The notes beneath the pieces were generated by a model. That model did no database searches. It was not told the origin of the DNA and saw nothing but the letters and a program-made list of their open reading frames with translations. A stretch of DNA of 64,000 bases from Flavobacteriales bacterium (GTDB taxonomy: Bacteria > Bacteroidota > Bacteroidia > Flavobacteriales_F > PHOS-HE28). Positions 1 to 8,306 of this stretch are shown here, piece after piece; the first letter of the stretch is position 1; every line of letters starts with the position of its first letter. The stretch is taken from assembly GCA_016713875.1 (NCBI GenBank), contig JADJOI010000003.1, positions 2,976,001-3,040,000 on the forward strand, read 5' to 3'. The translations under genes and the position numbers were made by a program.

Positions 1-419
1 TTCGCGTGGCGAGCGACAACGCCAAGCTCGGTCTGCCCGAAACGAGCCTCGGCGTGATCCCCGGCTACGGCGGCACGCAGCGCCTCGCCCGCCTGGTGGG
101 CAAGGGCAAGGCCATGGAAATGATCTTCACAGCTGGCATGATCAAAGCCGATGAGGCGCTGCTATGGGGACTGGTGAACCACGTTGTAGCACAAGACCAG
201 CTGCTGGCGAAATGCAACGAGCTGGCCACCGCGATCATGAAGAACAGCCCCAGCGCCCTGGCCTCCGCCATCCGCGCAGTGAACGCTGGCTATGAGCCGG
301 GAGCGAACGGCATGCAACGCGAGATCGAGGAGTTCGGCAAGTGCTTCGGCACGGCGGACTTCAAAGAGGGCACAACCGCGTTCATGGAAAAGCGGAAGGC
401 GAATTTTACGGGGGCGTGA
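1..419 (+). CDS. Enoyl-CoA hydratase/isomerase (crotonase) family, C-terminal part; 5' end outside window
   Basis: The reading frame is open from base 3 and ends at TGA 417-419. The first visible residues, RVASDNAKLGLPE, followed by GVIPGYGGTQRL, match the crotonase-fold segment that lies just after the oxyanion-hole region. The PGYGGTQRL motif is typical of short-chain enoyl-CoA hydratases that hydrate trans-2-enoyl-CoA in fatty-acid or amino-acid degradation. The catalytic Glu region (LGVIPG) is present, but the first oxyanion-hole residues lie upstream of the window. The C-terminal helices (EFGKCFGTADFKEGTTAFMEKR) are complete. Substrate preference cannot be read from this part. Confidence 0.9.
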   Translation, partial: RVASDNAKLGLPETSLGVIPGYGGTQRLARLVGKGKAMEMIFTAGMIKADEALLWGLVNHVVAQDQLLAKCNELATAIMKNSPSALASAIRAVNAGYEPGANGMQREIEEFGKCFGTADFKEGTTAFMEKRKANFTGA

Positions 420-496
420 TCCACAGATGACGCAGATGGCACCGATGAATGCAGGCATTCATCCCACTGTTGGCATCCGTGTCCATCCGTGGTTGA
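420..496. repeat. REP-like intergenic palindrome (CCACAGATG family)
   Basis: The whole gap between the crotonase and flippase genes is one imperfect inverted repeat. The left arm (421-447) begins CCACAGATGACGCAGATGG and the right arm (474-496) reads CATCCGTGTCCATCCGTGG. In the centre is a perfect 9-bp palindrome, GATGAATGC (444-452) against GCATTCATC (455-463), with a 2-base loop. No gene of its own is visible. The arm shares the skeleton CCRCAGnnG-rCrCAG with the element at 13227-13345 and with the inverted repeats around the GxxExxY gene at 22647-23111. Confidence 0.7.
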
Positions 497-505
497 ACTG
501 ACCCC

Positions 506-1930
506 ATGAGCGTCCTCCGCAAACTCGCCGGGCAAACGGCCATCTACGGGCTCAGCAGCATCGTCGCGCGCTTCCTCAACTTCCTGCTCACGCCGCTGTA
601 CACCAGCAAGGGCGTCTTCGCCCCGGAGGAATTCGGCATCATCACCTCGCTCTACGCCTGGGCCGCCTTCGTGAACGTGGTGCTCACCTTCGGGATGGAG
701 ACGACCTTCTTCCGCTTCGCGCACCGCAAGGAGCTGGACCCGAAGCGCGCCTACGCCACCGCCTTCTTCTCCGTGGCGGGCCTCGCGCTCTTCTTCACGC
801 TGGTGTGCGCGCTCTTCCCCGATGCCATCGCCAGCGGCATCCGCTACCCGGAGCAAGGCCAGCTGGTGCTGATGCTCGCCCTCGCGCTGGGCCTCGACGC
901 CATGACCGCACTGCCCATGGCGCGTCTGCGCAACGAGGGCCGTCCGTGGCGCTTCGTGTCCGTGAACCTGCTGAACGTGGTCGTCACCATCGCGCTCAGC
1001 CTGTACTTCTTCGCCTACGCCAAGCCGCACGATCCGAGCATCGGAGTTGGGCATGTGTTCCTCATCAACCTGATCGCCAGCGCGGTGAAGTTCCTGGTGC
1101 TGGTGCCGCAGTGGCCACGGTTAGGTGCATTCGACAAGACCTTGTTGCGCCCCATGCTCGTCTTCGCGGCACCACTCGCCATCGCGGGCCTCGCCGGCAT
1201 GGTGAACGAGACCGCCGACCGTGCCGTGCTGAAGTACCTGCTGCCCGCCGACATCGCCGATGAGCAGATCGGCATCTACGGCGCGTGCTACAAGCTGGCC
1301 GTGCTCATCACGCTCTTCATCCAGGCCTTCCGTATGGGCGCCGAGCCCTTCTTCTTCAGCCACGCCAAGGAGAAGAACAGCGCGGCCACCTTCGCCCGCA
1401 TCATGAACGTGTTCGTGGCGGTGTGCATGAGCGCCTTCCTGCTGGTGATGCTCTTCCTCGACCTCTTCAAGTGGTTCATCCCGAACGAGGCCTACCACGC
1501 GGGCCTGCGCGTGGTGCCCATCCTGATGCTCGCCAACGTGTTCCTCGGCATCTACTACAATCAGAGCGTGTGGTACAAGCTCACCGACCGCACGCGCGCG
1601 GGCAGTACCATCAGCATCGTGGGCGCCGCGATCACACTTGTGTGCCTCTTCGCGCTGATCCCAAGCATGGGCTACATGGGCGCGGCCTGGGCCACCCTGA
1701 TCTGCTACGCGAGCATGGCAGCGATCAGCTACGCGTGGGGGCAGAAGCACTATCCGGTGCCGTACAACGTGACGCGCGTGCTGGGGTACATGGCGGGGGC
1801 GGCGGTGCTGTGGTATATTTCACTGCTCATGAGCATACACCGAGGCGATATCATCCTCGTGAGGGTTCTGTTCTTGACCGGATTCCTTGCGCTCGTCTGG
1901 CGGCTAGAGCGTACTTCGATCCAATCCTAG
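506..1930 (+). CDS. Polysaccharide/oligosaccharide flippase-like membrane protein (Wzx/MATE-type)
   Basis: A 474-residue protein made almost entirely of hydrophobic segments, consistent with 12-14 membrane helices. The N-terminus MSVLRKLAGQTAIYGLSSIVARFLNFLLTP is typical of the polysaccharide biosynthesis family of the MOP superfamily, which moves lipid-linked sugar repeat units across the inner membrane. The motif TPLYTSKGVFAPEEFGI and the later LKYLLP-IGIYGACYKLAVL segment fit Bacteroidota members. The ATG start follows a short gap after the repeat at 420-496. The gene overlaps the convergent small gene downstream by 4 bp. No glycan cluster is visible nearby, so the substrate is unknown. 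Confidence 0.85.
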   Translation: MSVLRKLAGQTAIYGLSSIVARFLNFLLTPLYTSKGVFAPEEFGIITSLYAWAAFVNVVLTFGMETTFFRFAHRKELDPKRAYATAFFSVAGLALFFTLVCALFPDAIASGIRYPEQGQLVLMLALALGLDAMTALPMARLRNEGRPWRFVSVNLLNVVVTIALSLYFFAYAKPHDPSIGVGHVFLINLIASAVKFLVLVPQWPRLGAFDKTLLRPMLVFAAPLAIAGLAGMVNETADRAVLKYLLPADIADEQIGIYGACYKLAVLITLFIQAFRMGAEPFFFSHAKEKNSAATFARIMNVFVAVCMSAFLLVMLFLDLFKWFIPNEAYHAGLRVVPILMLANVFLGIYYNQSVWYKLTDRTRAGSTISIVGAAITLVCLFALIPSMGYMGAAWATLICYASMAAISYAWGQKHYPVPYNVTRVLGYMAGAAVLWYISLLMSIHRGDIILVRVLFLTGFLALVWRLERTSIQS

Positions 1931-2307
1931 CGCTTGCGACGCTTGGTCTTGGGTGGCTTCCACCCGATCGGCTTTAGTACTGGGTCAACAAATGTGATTG
2001 TCTTCTCCTTCACCAAAATGCCGATCTGCTGACACTCCTGATATCCGGCCTGCTCAACACGGATGGCGTAGGATGCTGGTTCAACCGGTTCGAAATGATA
2101 CCTCCCGTCACTTGCGGACGCGGTCTCCTTCACGATTCTGCCAAGGCTGTCCAAAAGAGTCACGCTAGCCCCGACGATGGGCTCCTTCGTCACCTCTTTC
2201 ACCGTTCCACGCAGAGCGGATAGCTGGCCAAGCGATGGGGCCGCCAGTAACGATGCCAGTACGAAACAAATCGCGTTTCCGGTCTTGGGGATTCGCTTTA
2301 TGGTCAT
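1927..2307 (-). CDS. Small secreted protein with carboxypeptidase-regulatory-like (CNA-B-like) domain
   Basis: A 126-residue protein with a cleavable signal peptide (hydrophobic stretch about residues 12-27, ending SLGQ). It is followed by one carboxypeptidase-D regulatory-like beta-sandwich: LRGTVKEVTKEPIVGASVTLLD, then DGRYHFEPVEPASYAIRVEQAGY. Such domains occur at the N-termini of Bacteroidota outer-membrane and surface proteins; here it is essentially the whole mature protein, followed by a very basic tail (PKTKRRKR). It is convergent with the flippase gene and lies 3 bp downstream of hicA on the same strand. Base composition is lower in GC than its neighbours. Function beyond an envelope location is unknown. 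Confidence 0.75.
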   Translation of the reverse strand: MTIKRIPKTGNAICFVLASLLAAPSLGQLSALRGTVKEVTKEPIVGASVTLLDSLGRIVKETASASDGRYHFEPVEPASYAIRVEQAGYQECQQIGILVKEKTITFVDPVLKPIGWKPPKTKRRKR

Positions 2308-2309
2308 TG

Positions 2310-2507
2310 CTAATCGTTCCCAATAGCCTCAAGCACCTCCTTCACGATCTTCGGATGCAATGACTTCCCTGCATGGAAGGGCAGAACCACGCGGACATTC
2401 CCCTTCATGTAGATCCGATGCCCACCGCTGCTGCGAACCCACTCGAACCCTGCTCTAAAGAGGAGTTTCTCCGCCTCCTTCGCTGTGAGAACTACTTGCT
2501 TAGCCAA
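2310..2507 (-). CDS. hicA: HicA toxin (type II toxin-antitoxin mRNA interferase)
   Basis: A 65-residue protein of the YcfA/HicA family, a dsRBD-like fold that cleaves mRNA when free of its antitoxin. It shows the family pattern TAKEAEKLLFRAGFEWVRSSGGHRIY, with the catalytic His at residue 30, then VVLPFHAGKSLHPKIVKEVLEAIG. The start is TTG at 2507-2505, inside the end of hicB (8-bp overlap), which implies translational coupling. The order here is hicB first, then hicA. Composition is more AT-rich than the chromosome average, as usual for mobile toxin-antitoxin modules. Confidence 0.9.
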   Translation of the reverse strand: MAKQVVLTAKEAEKLLFRAGFEWVRSSGGHRIYMKGNVRVVLPFHAGKSLHPKIVKEVLEAIGND

Positions 2508-2724
2508 CGCTTACCGGCATTGACGTGGTGAAGACGCGTCGCTTGGCAATGCGCTTGATCTCGGCCGGACGCAGCGTACTCCAATACAAGTCGATTGCCT
2601 CCTTGATGTTCTTCATCACCTCATCGAGGCTATCGCCTTGGGTGTGGCACCCCTTCAGCTCTGGCACGTAGGCGAAGTAGCCGTCCTTGTCGTGCTCGAT
2701 GATGACTTGTAGTGTGTGGTTCAT
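2500..2724 (-). CDS. hicB: HicB antitoxin
   Basis: A 74-residue protein with the partial RNase H-like fold of HicB: VIIEHDKDGYFAYVPELKGCHTQGDSLDEVMKNIKEAI matches the family core of an acidic beta-hairpin followed by a helix. It neutralises HicA by binding it. No separate DNA-binding domain is visible after the core, only a short basic tail (RPAEIKRIAKRRVF), so autoregulation would need that tail. The first gene of the hicBA pair; a TACATTTG -7 box lies only 10 nt upstream of the ATG. Confidence 0.9.
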   Translation of the reverse strand: MNHTLQVIIEHDKDGYFAYVPELKGCHTQGDSLDEVMKNIKEAIDLYWSTLRPAEIKRIAKRRVFTTSMPVSVG

Positions 2725-2734
2725 GGTCGATGAG

Positions 2735-2742
2735 CAAATGTA
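2735..2742 (-). promoter_or_regulatory. -7 promoter box for hicBA (TACATTTG)
   Basis: Perfect match to the Bacteroidota -7 consensus TAnnTTTG on the minus strand. It ends 10 nt before the hicB ATG, so the transcript would have an extremely short leader. The box sits back to back with the dut gene, which has only a weak CACCTTTG (2754-2761) on the other strand. Confidence 0.6.
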
Positions 2743-2768
2743 GCCCGACGCCCCACCTTTGCCGCACC

Positions 2769-3227
2769 ATGTCCAACATGATCGCAGCGGTTACCGAGGT
2801 CCGCATCACCAACAAAGGCAAGCACCCCCTGCCGCAGTACGCCACGCCGCACAGCGCCGGCCTGGACCTGCGCGCCAACCTGGAGACCCCGATCGTGCTG
2901 GCCCCCGGCCAACGCGCGCTGATCCCCACCGGCCTGTACCTGGAACTGCCCGAGGGCACCGAGGCCCAGGTGCGCCCCCGCAGCGGCCTGGCCTTCAAGC
3001 ACGGCATCACAGTGCTCAACAGCCCCGGCACCATCGATGCCGATTACCGCGGCGAGGTGGGCGTGCTGCTGGTCAACCACGGGCACGAGCCCTTCACGGT
3101 GAACGACGGCGAGCGGGTGGCCCAATTGGTGGTGGCGGCGTACGTCAGGGTCGCATTCGCGGAAGTTGATGACCTTCGCGGCTCGGATCGCGGGACGGGC
3201 GGCTTCGGCCATACCGGGGTCCGCTGA
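2769..3227 (+). CDS. dut: dUTP diphosphatase (dUTPase)
   Basis: A 152-residue trimeric-type dUTPase that hydrolyses dUTP to dUMP and PPi, keeping uracil out of DNA and supplying dTMP synthesis. All five motifs are present in order: SAGLDLRA (1), RPRSGLA (2), GTIDADYRGEV (3, with the catalytic Asp), GERVAQL (4) and RGTGGFGHTG (5, the mobile C-terminal arm). The start at ATG 2769 (or the in-frame ATG at 2778) fits the family N-terminus; upstream extension of the frame runs into the hicB promoter and is rejected. Likely co-transcribed with the nucleotidyltransferase 13 bp downstream. Confidence 0.95.
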   Translation: MSNMIAAVTEVRITNKGKHPLPQYATPHSAGLDLRANLETPIVLAPGQRALIPTGLYLELPEGTEAQVRPRSGLAFKHGITVLNSPGTIDADYRGEVGVLLVNHGHEPFTVNDGERVAQLVVAAYVRVAFAEVDDLRGSDRGTGGFGHTGVR

Positions 3228-3240
3228 GCAGAGAAGCCGA

Positions 3241-4248
3241 ATGAAGATCATCGTCCCCATGGCGGGCATGGGCAAGCGGATGCGTCCGCACACCCACACC
3301 ACCGCCAAGCCCCTGCTGCCCATCGCGGGCAAGCCCATTGTGCAACGTCTCGTGGAGGACCTGGCCGCCGTGGCCGGGGAGCCCGTGGAGGAGGTGGCCT
3401 ACATCGTGCACCCCAGCTTCGGCGCCAAGGTGGAGCAGGGCCTGGTGGCCATCGCCGAAGCGATCGGGGCCAAGGGCAGCATCCACTACCAGGAAGTGGC
3501 GCACGGCACCGCCCATGCCATCCTCTGCGCCGAGAGCGCCTTGAGCGGCCGCATCATCGTGGCCTTCGCCGACACCCTCTTCCGCGCGCAGCTGGAATTG
3601 GACAAGGACTGCGACGGCGTGATCTGGGTGAACAAGGTGGACGACCCGCGCCCCTTCGGCGTGGTGAAGCGCGACGACCAGGGCATCATCACCGAATTCG
3701 TGGAGAAGCCCCAGGTGTTCGTGAGCGATCTCGCGATCATCGGCATCTACTACTTCGCCGATGGCGGGCGCCTCCGCACCGAGATGCAATACCTCATCGA
3801 CAACGACATCAAGGAGAAGGGCGAGTACCAGCTCACCAACGCCATGGAGAACATGAAGCGCAAGGGCGCTCGTTTCAAGGCCGGCGCGGTGGACGTGTGG
3901 ATGGACTGCGGGAACAAGAACGCCATGGTGGACACCAACACCAAGGTGCTGGGCTTCATGAAGGACGACCCCGCCCTGGTGAGCAAGAGCATGAAGGCGG
4001 TGAACAGCGTGGTGATCCCGCCCTGCTTCATCGGCGACGGCGTGGAGCTGGCGAACAGCATCGTGGGCCCGAACGTGAGCGTCGAGGAGGGGGCCCGCAT
4101 CAGCGGCAGCGTGGTGCGCGACTCGATCCTGCGGGGCGGGGTGCGTGTACAGGACGCGGTGATCGCCAACAGCATGATCGGCGAACGCGCGAGCGTGACC
4201 GGCCGTGCCATGGACCTGAGCCTGGGCGACGACGCCACCGCTGGGTGA
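3241..4248 (+). CDS. Sugar-phosphate nucleotidyltransferase with C-terminal hexapeptide repeats
   Basis: A 335-residue protein. The N-terminus MKIIVPMAGMGKRMRPHTH and then KPLLPIAGKPI is the nucleotide-binding signature of glucose-1-phosphate nucleotidyltransferases. The segment FVEKPQVF and an acidic metal site (AFADTLF) follow. The last ~90 residues (IPPCFIGDGVELANSIVGPNVSV onward) form a left-handed beta-helix of hexapeptide repeats, as in GlmU-like or mannose-1-phosphate guanylyltransferase-like enzymes. It would make an NDP-sugar for cell-envelope glycans. The exact sugar and nucleotide are not determinable. It directly follows dut. Confidence 0.85.
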   Translation: MKIIVPMAGMGKRMRPHTHTTAKPLLPIAGKPIVQRLVEDLAAVAGEPVEEVAYIVHPSFGAKVEQGLVAIAEAIGAKGSIHYQEVAHGTAHAILCAESALSGRIIVAFADTLFRAQLELDKDCDGVIWVNKVDDPRPFGVVKRDDQGIITEFVEKPQVFVSDLAIIGIYYFADGGRLRTEMQYLIDNDIKEKGEYQLTNAMENMKRKGARFKAGAVDVWMDCGNKNAMVDTNTKVLGFMKDDPALVSKSMKAVNSVVIPPCFIGDGVELANSIVGPNVSVEEGARISGSVVRDSILRGGVRVQDAVIANSMIGERASVTGRAMDLSLGDDATAG

Positions 4249-4351
4249 ACGGGCGCCGGATGTGCGACCTTTGTACCCCTCGGCGGGATCGATGTCCCCG
4301 GCTATCTTGAGCCGACCAAGCCGCATCCGCCCCTCCCCGAACCGACCCTGC

Positions 4352-6115
4352 ATGCGCCATCCCCTCCCGCTCCTGAGCCTGCTGCTGGTGCTGGTCACGG
4401 CTTGCGGGGGCACGCGGCAGGCCACCGTCGCCCCGCCGGCCGGCGGCCACGCGGAGCCCGGCGACCACACGCAGGCCAGCGACCAGCGCGCCCGGGTGAT
4501 GCGCCTGTTCATGGACGCCTCGCAGGCCCGGTTGAACGGCCAGCCCGGCAAGGCCACCGCCCTCTTCGAGCAGTGCATCAAGCTGGACCCCGCCAACCAC
4601 GCCGCCATGTTCGAGATGGCCAAGCTGCTGCACATGCAGCAGCGGCCCACCGAAGCGCTCGCCTGGGCGAAGAAGGCGCAGTCCGGCGACCCGGACAACA
4701 TCTGGTATCGGTTCCTGCTGGCCGACCTCTACGGGCAGTACGGTCAGTTGGACCGATCGGCCGAGACCTTCCAAGGCATCGTGGACCGCTGGCCCGAGCG
4801 GCATGAGGTCCGCTTCCAACTGGCGCACACCCTGGCCATGGCGGGCCGCACGGATGAGGCGCGCAAGGTGTTCAAGGACATCCGCACGCATCTGGGCAAT
4901 GGCGAGGAGGTGGTGACGCAGGAGTACGGCATGCTGGCCAACGCCGGCAGGCTGCAGGAGGCGCGGGAGGTGCTGGAGACCGCCTTGAAGGACGACCCGG
5001 ACAACGTGGCCTATCTGGGCATGCTGGCCGAGCTGTGCGACGAGATGGGCGAGGGCGAGAAGGCCCTGGAGCTGTACCGCCGCGTGCTGGAGGCCGACCC
5101 GGACGACAGCATGACGCGGCTGGCCCTGGCCGAGCACTACTACGCCAAGGGCGATATGGACCCCGCCTTCGAGCAGCTGGGGCTGGCCTTCGGCGACCCC
5201 GACCTGGACGTGGACCCCAAGATGCAGGTGTTGCTCGGATTCTTCGAGATGAGCACCGGTGGCACCGACGACAACAAGGACCTGGTGCGGCGGGCCTACA
5301 CGCTGATCGACGTGCTGGAGCGCACGCACCCCGAAAGCGGCAAGCCCAGCACCATCCGCGGCGATTTCCTGATGCGGGACGGGCGCATCCCGGAGGCGCG
5401 CGATGCGTTCCGCAAGGCCCTGGTGCATGAGAAGGACAAGTTCCCCATCTGGATGCAGGTGCTGCAGATGGACCTGCAGGCCGGCGACCACGCGGCGCTG
5501 CGCGATGACGCCCAGACCGCCGCCGAGCTCTTTCCCACCAGCCCCGAACCGTGGCTCTACCTGGGCATCGCCCAGTCCCAGTTGAAGGCCTACGACCCGG
5601 CCATCGAGGCACTGGTGACGGGCCGCGACCTGGTGGTGGACAACGACCCCTTGCTGGCCTCGTTCTGGACCAGCCTGGGCGACACCTACCACAGCGCGGG
5701 TCGGCACGACCGCAGCGACGAGGCTTTCGACCAGGCCCTGCGCCTGGACCCGCGCAACGCCACCACGCTGAACAACTACGCCTACTACCTGAGCCTGCGC
5801 GGCGAGAAGTTGGAGCGAGCCCGGGAGATGAGCGAGCAGAGCAACAAGCTGGCCCCGGGCCAGACCTCCTTCGAGGACACCTTCGCCTGGGTGCTGCACC
5901 GCATGGGCCGCCATGCCGAGGCGCGCACCTGGATCGAGAAGGCCCTGGCCAGCGGCGGCGCCACCAGCGGCGAGGTGGTGGAGCACTACGGCGACATCCT
6001 CTATGCCTTGGGCGACCGCGCCGGTGCGGTGGAGCAGTGGCGCAAGGCGCTGGCGCTGGGCGGTGCCAGTGAGGCCATCGGCAGCAAGGTGAGCTCCGGT
6101 CGGCCCGCCGAATGA
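4352..6115 (+). CDS. TPR-repeat lipoprotein
   Basis: A 587-residue protein. The start at ATG 4352 gives a lipoprotein signal, MRHPLPLLSLLLVLVTACGG, with Cys18 as the lipid anchor; a longer upstream frame lacks this logic. After a low-complexity linker the protein is built of tetratricopeptide repeats, for example KATALFEQCIKLDPANHAAM, then many 34-residue units to DEAFDQALRLDPRNATTLNN and a last pair near the C-terminus. It would act as a periplasm-facing scaffold. The gene overlaps the DUF4292 gene by 4 bp (ATGA), and that is followed by an EnvC-like gene. This order is common in Bacteroidota and suggests an envelope-assembly operon. A weak box TATCTTGA lies at 4303-4310. Confidence 0.88.
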   Translation: MRHPLPLLSLLLVLVTACGGTRQATVAPPAGGHAEPGDHTQASDQRARVMRLFMDASQARLNGQPGKATALFEQCIKLDPANHAAMFEMAKLLHMQQRPTEALAWAKKAQSGDPDNIWYRFLLADLYGQYGQLDRSAETFQGIVDRWPERHEVRFQLAHTLAMAGRTDEARKVFKDIRTHLGNGEEVVTQEYGMLANAGRLQEAREVLETALKDDPDNVAYLGMLAELCDEMGEGEKALELYRRVLEADPDDSMTRLALAEHYYAKGDMDPAFEQLGLAFGDPDLDVDPKMQVLLGFFEMSTGGTDDNKDLVRRAYTLIDVLERTHPESGKPSTIRGDFLMRDGRIPEARDAFRKALVHEKDKFPIWMQVLQMDLQAGDHAALRDDAQTAAELFPTSPEPWLYLGIAQSQLKAYDPAIEALVTGRDLVVDNDPLLASFWTSLGDTYHSAGRHDRSDEAFDQALRLDPRNATTLNNYAYYLSLRGEKLERAREMSEQSNKLAPGQTSFEDTFAWVLHRMGRHAEARTWIEKALASGGATSGEVVEHYGDILYALGDRAGAVEQWRKALALGGASEAIGSKVSSGRPAE

Positions 6116-7029
6116 ACCTGCGGCCCATGACCCGGCCCGCCGCCCGTCCCCTCCGCTGCATCCTCGGCCTTCTCCTGCTCCTTGGCCCGGGCTGTCGTCC
6201 GGTGAAGCAGGTGTTCCAGGCGGACCGTGAGCTGCCCCTGCGGTCGGCGGAGAAGGTGGTGGAGAACGCGCTCGCCGCCCTGCCGGCCGATGTGCATTAC
6301 TTCAGCGCCAAGGCCGATGTGGACCTGGTGATGCCCGATGCGTCCCGCTCCTTCCGCAGTGCCGTGCGCCTGGTGACCGACAGCGCGCTGTGGGTGAGCA
6401 TCACTCCGGCGCTGGGCATCGAGGTGGCCCGTGCGCTGGTGACGGTGGACAGCGTGAAGGTGCTCGACCGCCTGAAGGACACCTATTTCGTGGGCGGTCG
6501 CGACAATGCCTGGGCGCGGTTCGGCATCGATCCGGACCTGGACCTGTTGCAGCAGGCGCTGCTGGGGCGGCCCATCGGGCTGGACCCTCGGGAGAAGTAC
6601 CGCGTCGACCGCGAGGATGGACACTATGTGCTCACAAGCCGGGAGAAGCGCCGCTTCGTGCGGGCCGCGGAGGACATCCTGCCCGGGGACACGCTGGCCG
6701 ACGACCGCGACATGAAGGAGCGGCGCCTGGAGCGCACCCTGCGCAAAGCGGGCGAGCGCGAGGCCGTCGTGTTCCGCTACTGGGTGGAGCCCGATAGCTT
6801 CCGGGTGGTGCGTGTGCTGGTGAGCGACCTGGCACGCGATCAACACGCCGATGTGCGTTATGCGGAGGTCGGCACGGGCGAAGCGCCACCCTTCCCCCAC
6901 CGCATCTCCCTTTCTTTGTCCGACCCGGTCCGCCATGCCTCAGGCACCCTGCAGCTCACCCGCATCGACACCATCGGTCCGCTCCAGCTCCCCTTCCGGG
7001 TGCCGGAGAAGTTCGTCCCGATGGAGTAG
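6112..7029 (+). CDS. DUF4292 lipoprotein (LolB/LolA-like fold family)
   Basis: A 305-residue protein with a lipoprotein signal ending LLLLGPGCRPVK. The following region matches the Bacteroidota family DUF4292, which is related in fold to outer-membrane lipoprotein carriers: SAKADVDLVMPDASRSFRSAVRLVTDSALWVSITPALGIEVARAL and later TLQLTRIDTIGPLQLPFRVPEKF. It probably sits at the outer membrane and may handle lipids or lipoproteins; this is inference from fold. It starts inside the TPR gene stop (ATGA) and is followed by the EnvC-like gene. Confidence 0.8.
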   Translation: MNLRPMTRPAARPLRCILGLLLLLGPGCRPVKQVFQADRELPLRSAEKVVENALAALPADVHYFSAKADVDLVMPDASRSFRSAVRLVTDSALWVSITPALGIEVARALVTVDSVKVLDRLKDTYFVGGRDNAWARFGIDPDLDLLQQALLGRPIGLDPREKYRVDREDGHYVLTSREKRRFVRAAEDILPGDTLADDRDMKERRLERTLRKAGEREAVVFRYWVEPDSFRVVRVLVSDLARDQHADVRYAEVGTGEAPPFPHRISLSLSDPVRHASGTLQLTRIDTIGPLQLPFRVPEKFVPME

Positions 7030-8236
7030 GCGCCTGCTCGCCGGCCTGCTGCTGCTGCTGCTGCTGGTGCCCGGTGCGGCGCAGGACCGCAAGAAGCTGG
7101 AGAAGAAGCGCGATGCGCTGGACAAGCAGATCCGCACCACCAACACCCTGTTGGAGCAGGCGCGCAAGGAACAGCAGAGCGCCGAACGGCAGCTGCAGCT
7201 CCTGGACCAGCAACTTCGGACGCGCCAGGAGCTGATCGCCACGCTGGGCGGCGAGGTGCGCGAGGCCGACCAACGCATCGCCGAGGACGAGGCGGTGGTG
7301 AAGGCCCTGGAGGAGGACCTGGGCGTGCTGCGCGGCGAATACGGCCGCATGCTGCACTATGCCTACCGCAACCGCAGCGCCTACGACCGCCTCAGCTACC
7401 TCTTCGCCGCCGAGAGCTTCCAGCAGGCCTGGAAGCGCAGCCGCTACCTGGACCAGCTGGCCGAGCACCGCCGCCGGCAGGTGGAGCAGATCACCGCCAC
7501 CCAGGCCGACCTGGAGGCCCGCATCGCCCGCCTGCGCGACCTGCGCAGTGAGAAGACGTCCCTGCTCGGCGAGCAACAGCAGGAACGTGCGCGGCTGGAC
7601 CGCGACAAGGACGGTCGCGAGACCACCCTCGCGCAGCTGCGCAAGGAGGAGAGCCGGTTGAAGAGCACGCTTCGCAAGCAGGAAGGCCAGCGACGCGACC
7701 TGGACGCCGCCATCCGCAAGGCCATCGAGGCCGAACTGAAGCCCAAGGCCGGCGGCACCACCAGCAAGGGCGGCAAGCTCGACCTCACACTGACCCCCGA
7801 AGCGCGGGAGCTGAACGCCGACTTCGAGAAGAACAAGGGGCGGCTGCCGTGGCCCGTGGCCAAGGGCGTCATCACCAGCCGCTTCGGCAAGCAGCCGCAC
7901 CCGGTGCTCAAGGGCATCGTCATCGAGAACAACGGCATCGACATCACCACCGAGAAGGGCGCCTCGGTCCGGGCCTTGTTCCGCGGGGAGGTGAGCAGTG
8001 TGATCGTGATCCCCGGGGCGGGCAAGGCCGTCATCGTCACCCACGGGGCCTACCGCACGGTGTACAGCAACCTGCGCGACGTGGCGGTGGCCAAGGGCCA
8101 GAAGGTGGACACCAAGCAGGCGGTGGGCACGGTGCTCAGCGAAGAGGGTACGGCCGTGGCGCACGTGGAGATCTGGAAGGTGACGGCCGAGGGCCTGGTG
8201 AAGGTGGACCCCTCGCCCTGGCTCGCACAGCCCTGA
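6935..8236 (+). CDS. EnvC-like murein hydrolase activator (degenerate LytM/M23 domain)
   Basis: About 433 residues: signal anchor (RRLLAGLLLLLLLVPGAAQ), a long coiled coil (DRKKLEKKRDALDKQIR through about residue 300) and a C-terminal LytM domain (GVITSRFGKQPHPVLKG to the end). The LytM metal site is broken: the first His of HxxxD is Asn (ENNGID) and the HxH motif reads VAHVEIW. It is therefore unlikely to cut peptidoglycan itself and more likely activates an amidase at division, as EnvC does. The start is uncertain. ATG 6935 is the nearest in-frame ATG to the signal and overlaps the DUF4292 gene by 95 bp; a non-ATG start nearer 7030 is possible. Confidence 0.82.
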   Translation: MPQAPCSSPASTPSVRSSSPSGCRRSSSRWSRRLLAGLLLLLLLVPGAAQDRKKLEKKRDALDKQIRTTNTLLEQARKEQQSAERQLQLLDQQLRTRQELIATLGGEVREADQRIAEDEAVVKALEEDLGVLRGEYGRMLHYAYRNRSAYDRLSYLFAAESFQQAWKRSRYLDQLAEHRRRQVEQITATQADLEARIARLRDLRSEKTSLLGEQQQERARLDRDKDGRETTLAQLRKEESRLKSTLRKQEGQRRDLDAAIRKAIEAELKPKAGGTTSKGGKLDLTLTPEARELNADFEKNKGRLPWPVAKGVITSRFGKQPHPVLKGIVIENNGIDITTEKGASVRALFRGEVSSVIVIPGAGKAVIVTHGAYRTVYSNLRDVAVAKGQKVDTKQAVGTVLSEEGTAVAHVEIWKVTAEGLVKVDPSPWLAQP

Positions 8237-8255
8237 GGGGAAGCCCCGATCGGGC

Positions 8256-8263
8256 TACTTTTG
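8256..8263 (+). promoter_or_regulatory. -7 promoter box for tatA (TACTTTTG)
   Basis: Exact TAnnTTTG match, 43 nt upstream of the tatA ATG and just after a small GGGG-AAG-CCCC stem that follows the EnvC-like stop codon. It would drive tatA and gatA. Confidence 0.55.
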
Positions 8264-8306
8264 TGGCGGCCAGCGCCCCACACCACCGGACGCCCGCCCA
8301 ACGACC

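Noticed and set aside
4100..5986. 628-residue open frame on the minus strand
   Set aside because: It is antisense to the nucleotidyltransferase and TPR genes, with His/Gly/Val/Ala-rich composition typical of high-GC shadow frames. The same applies to other long antisense frames across the window.
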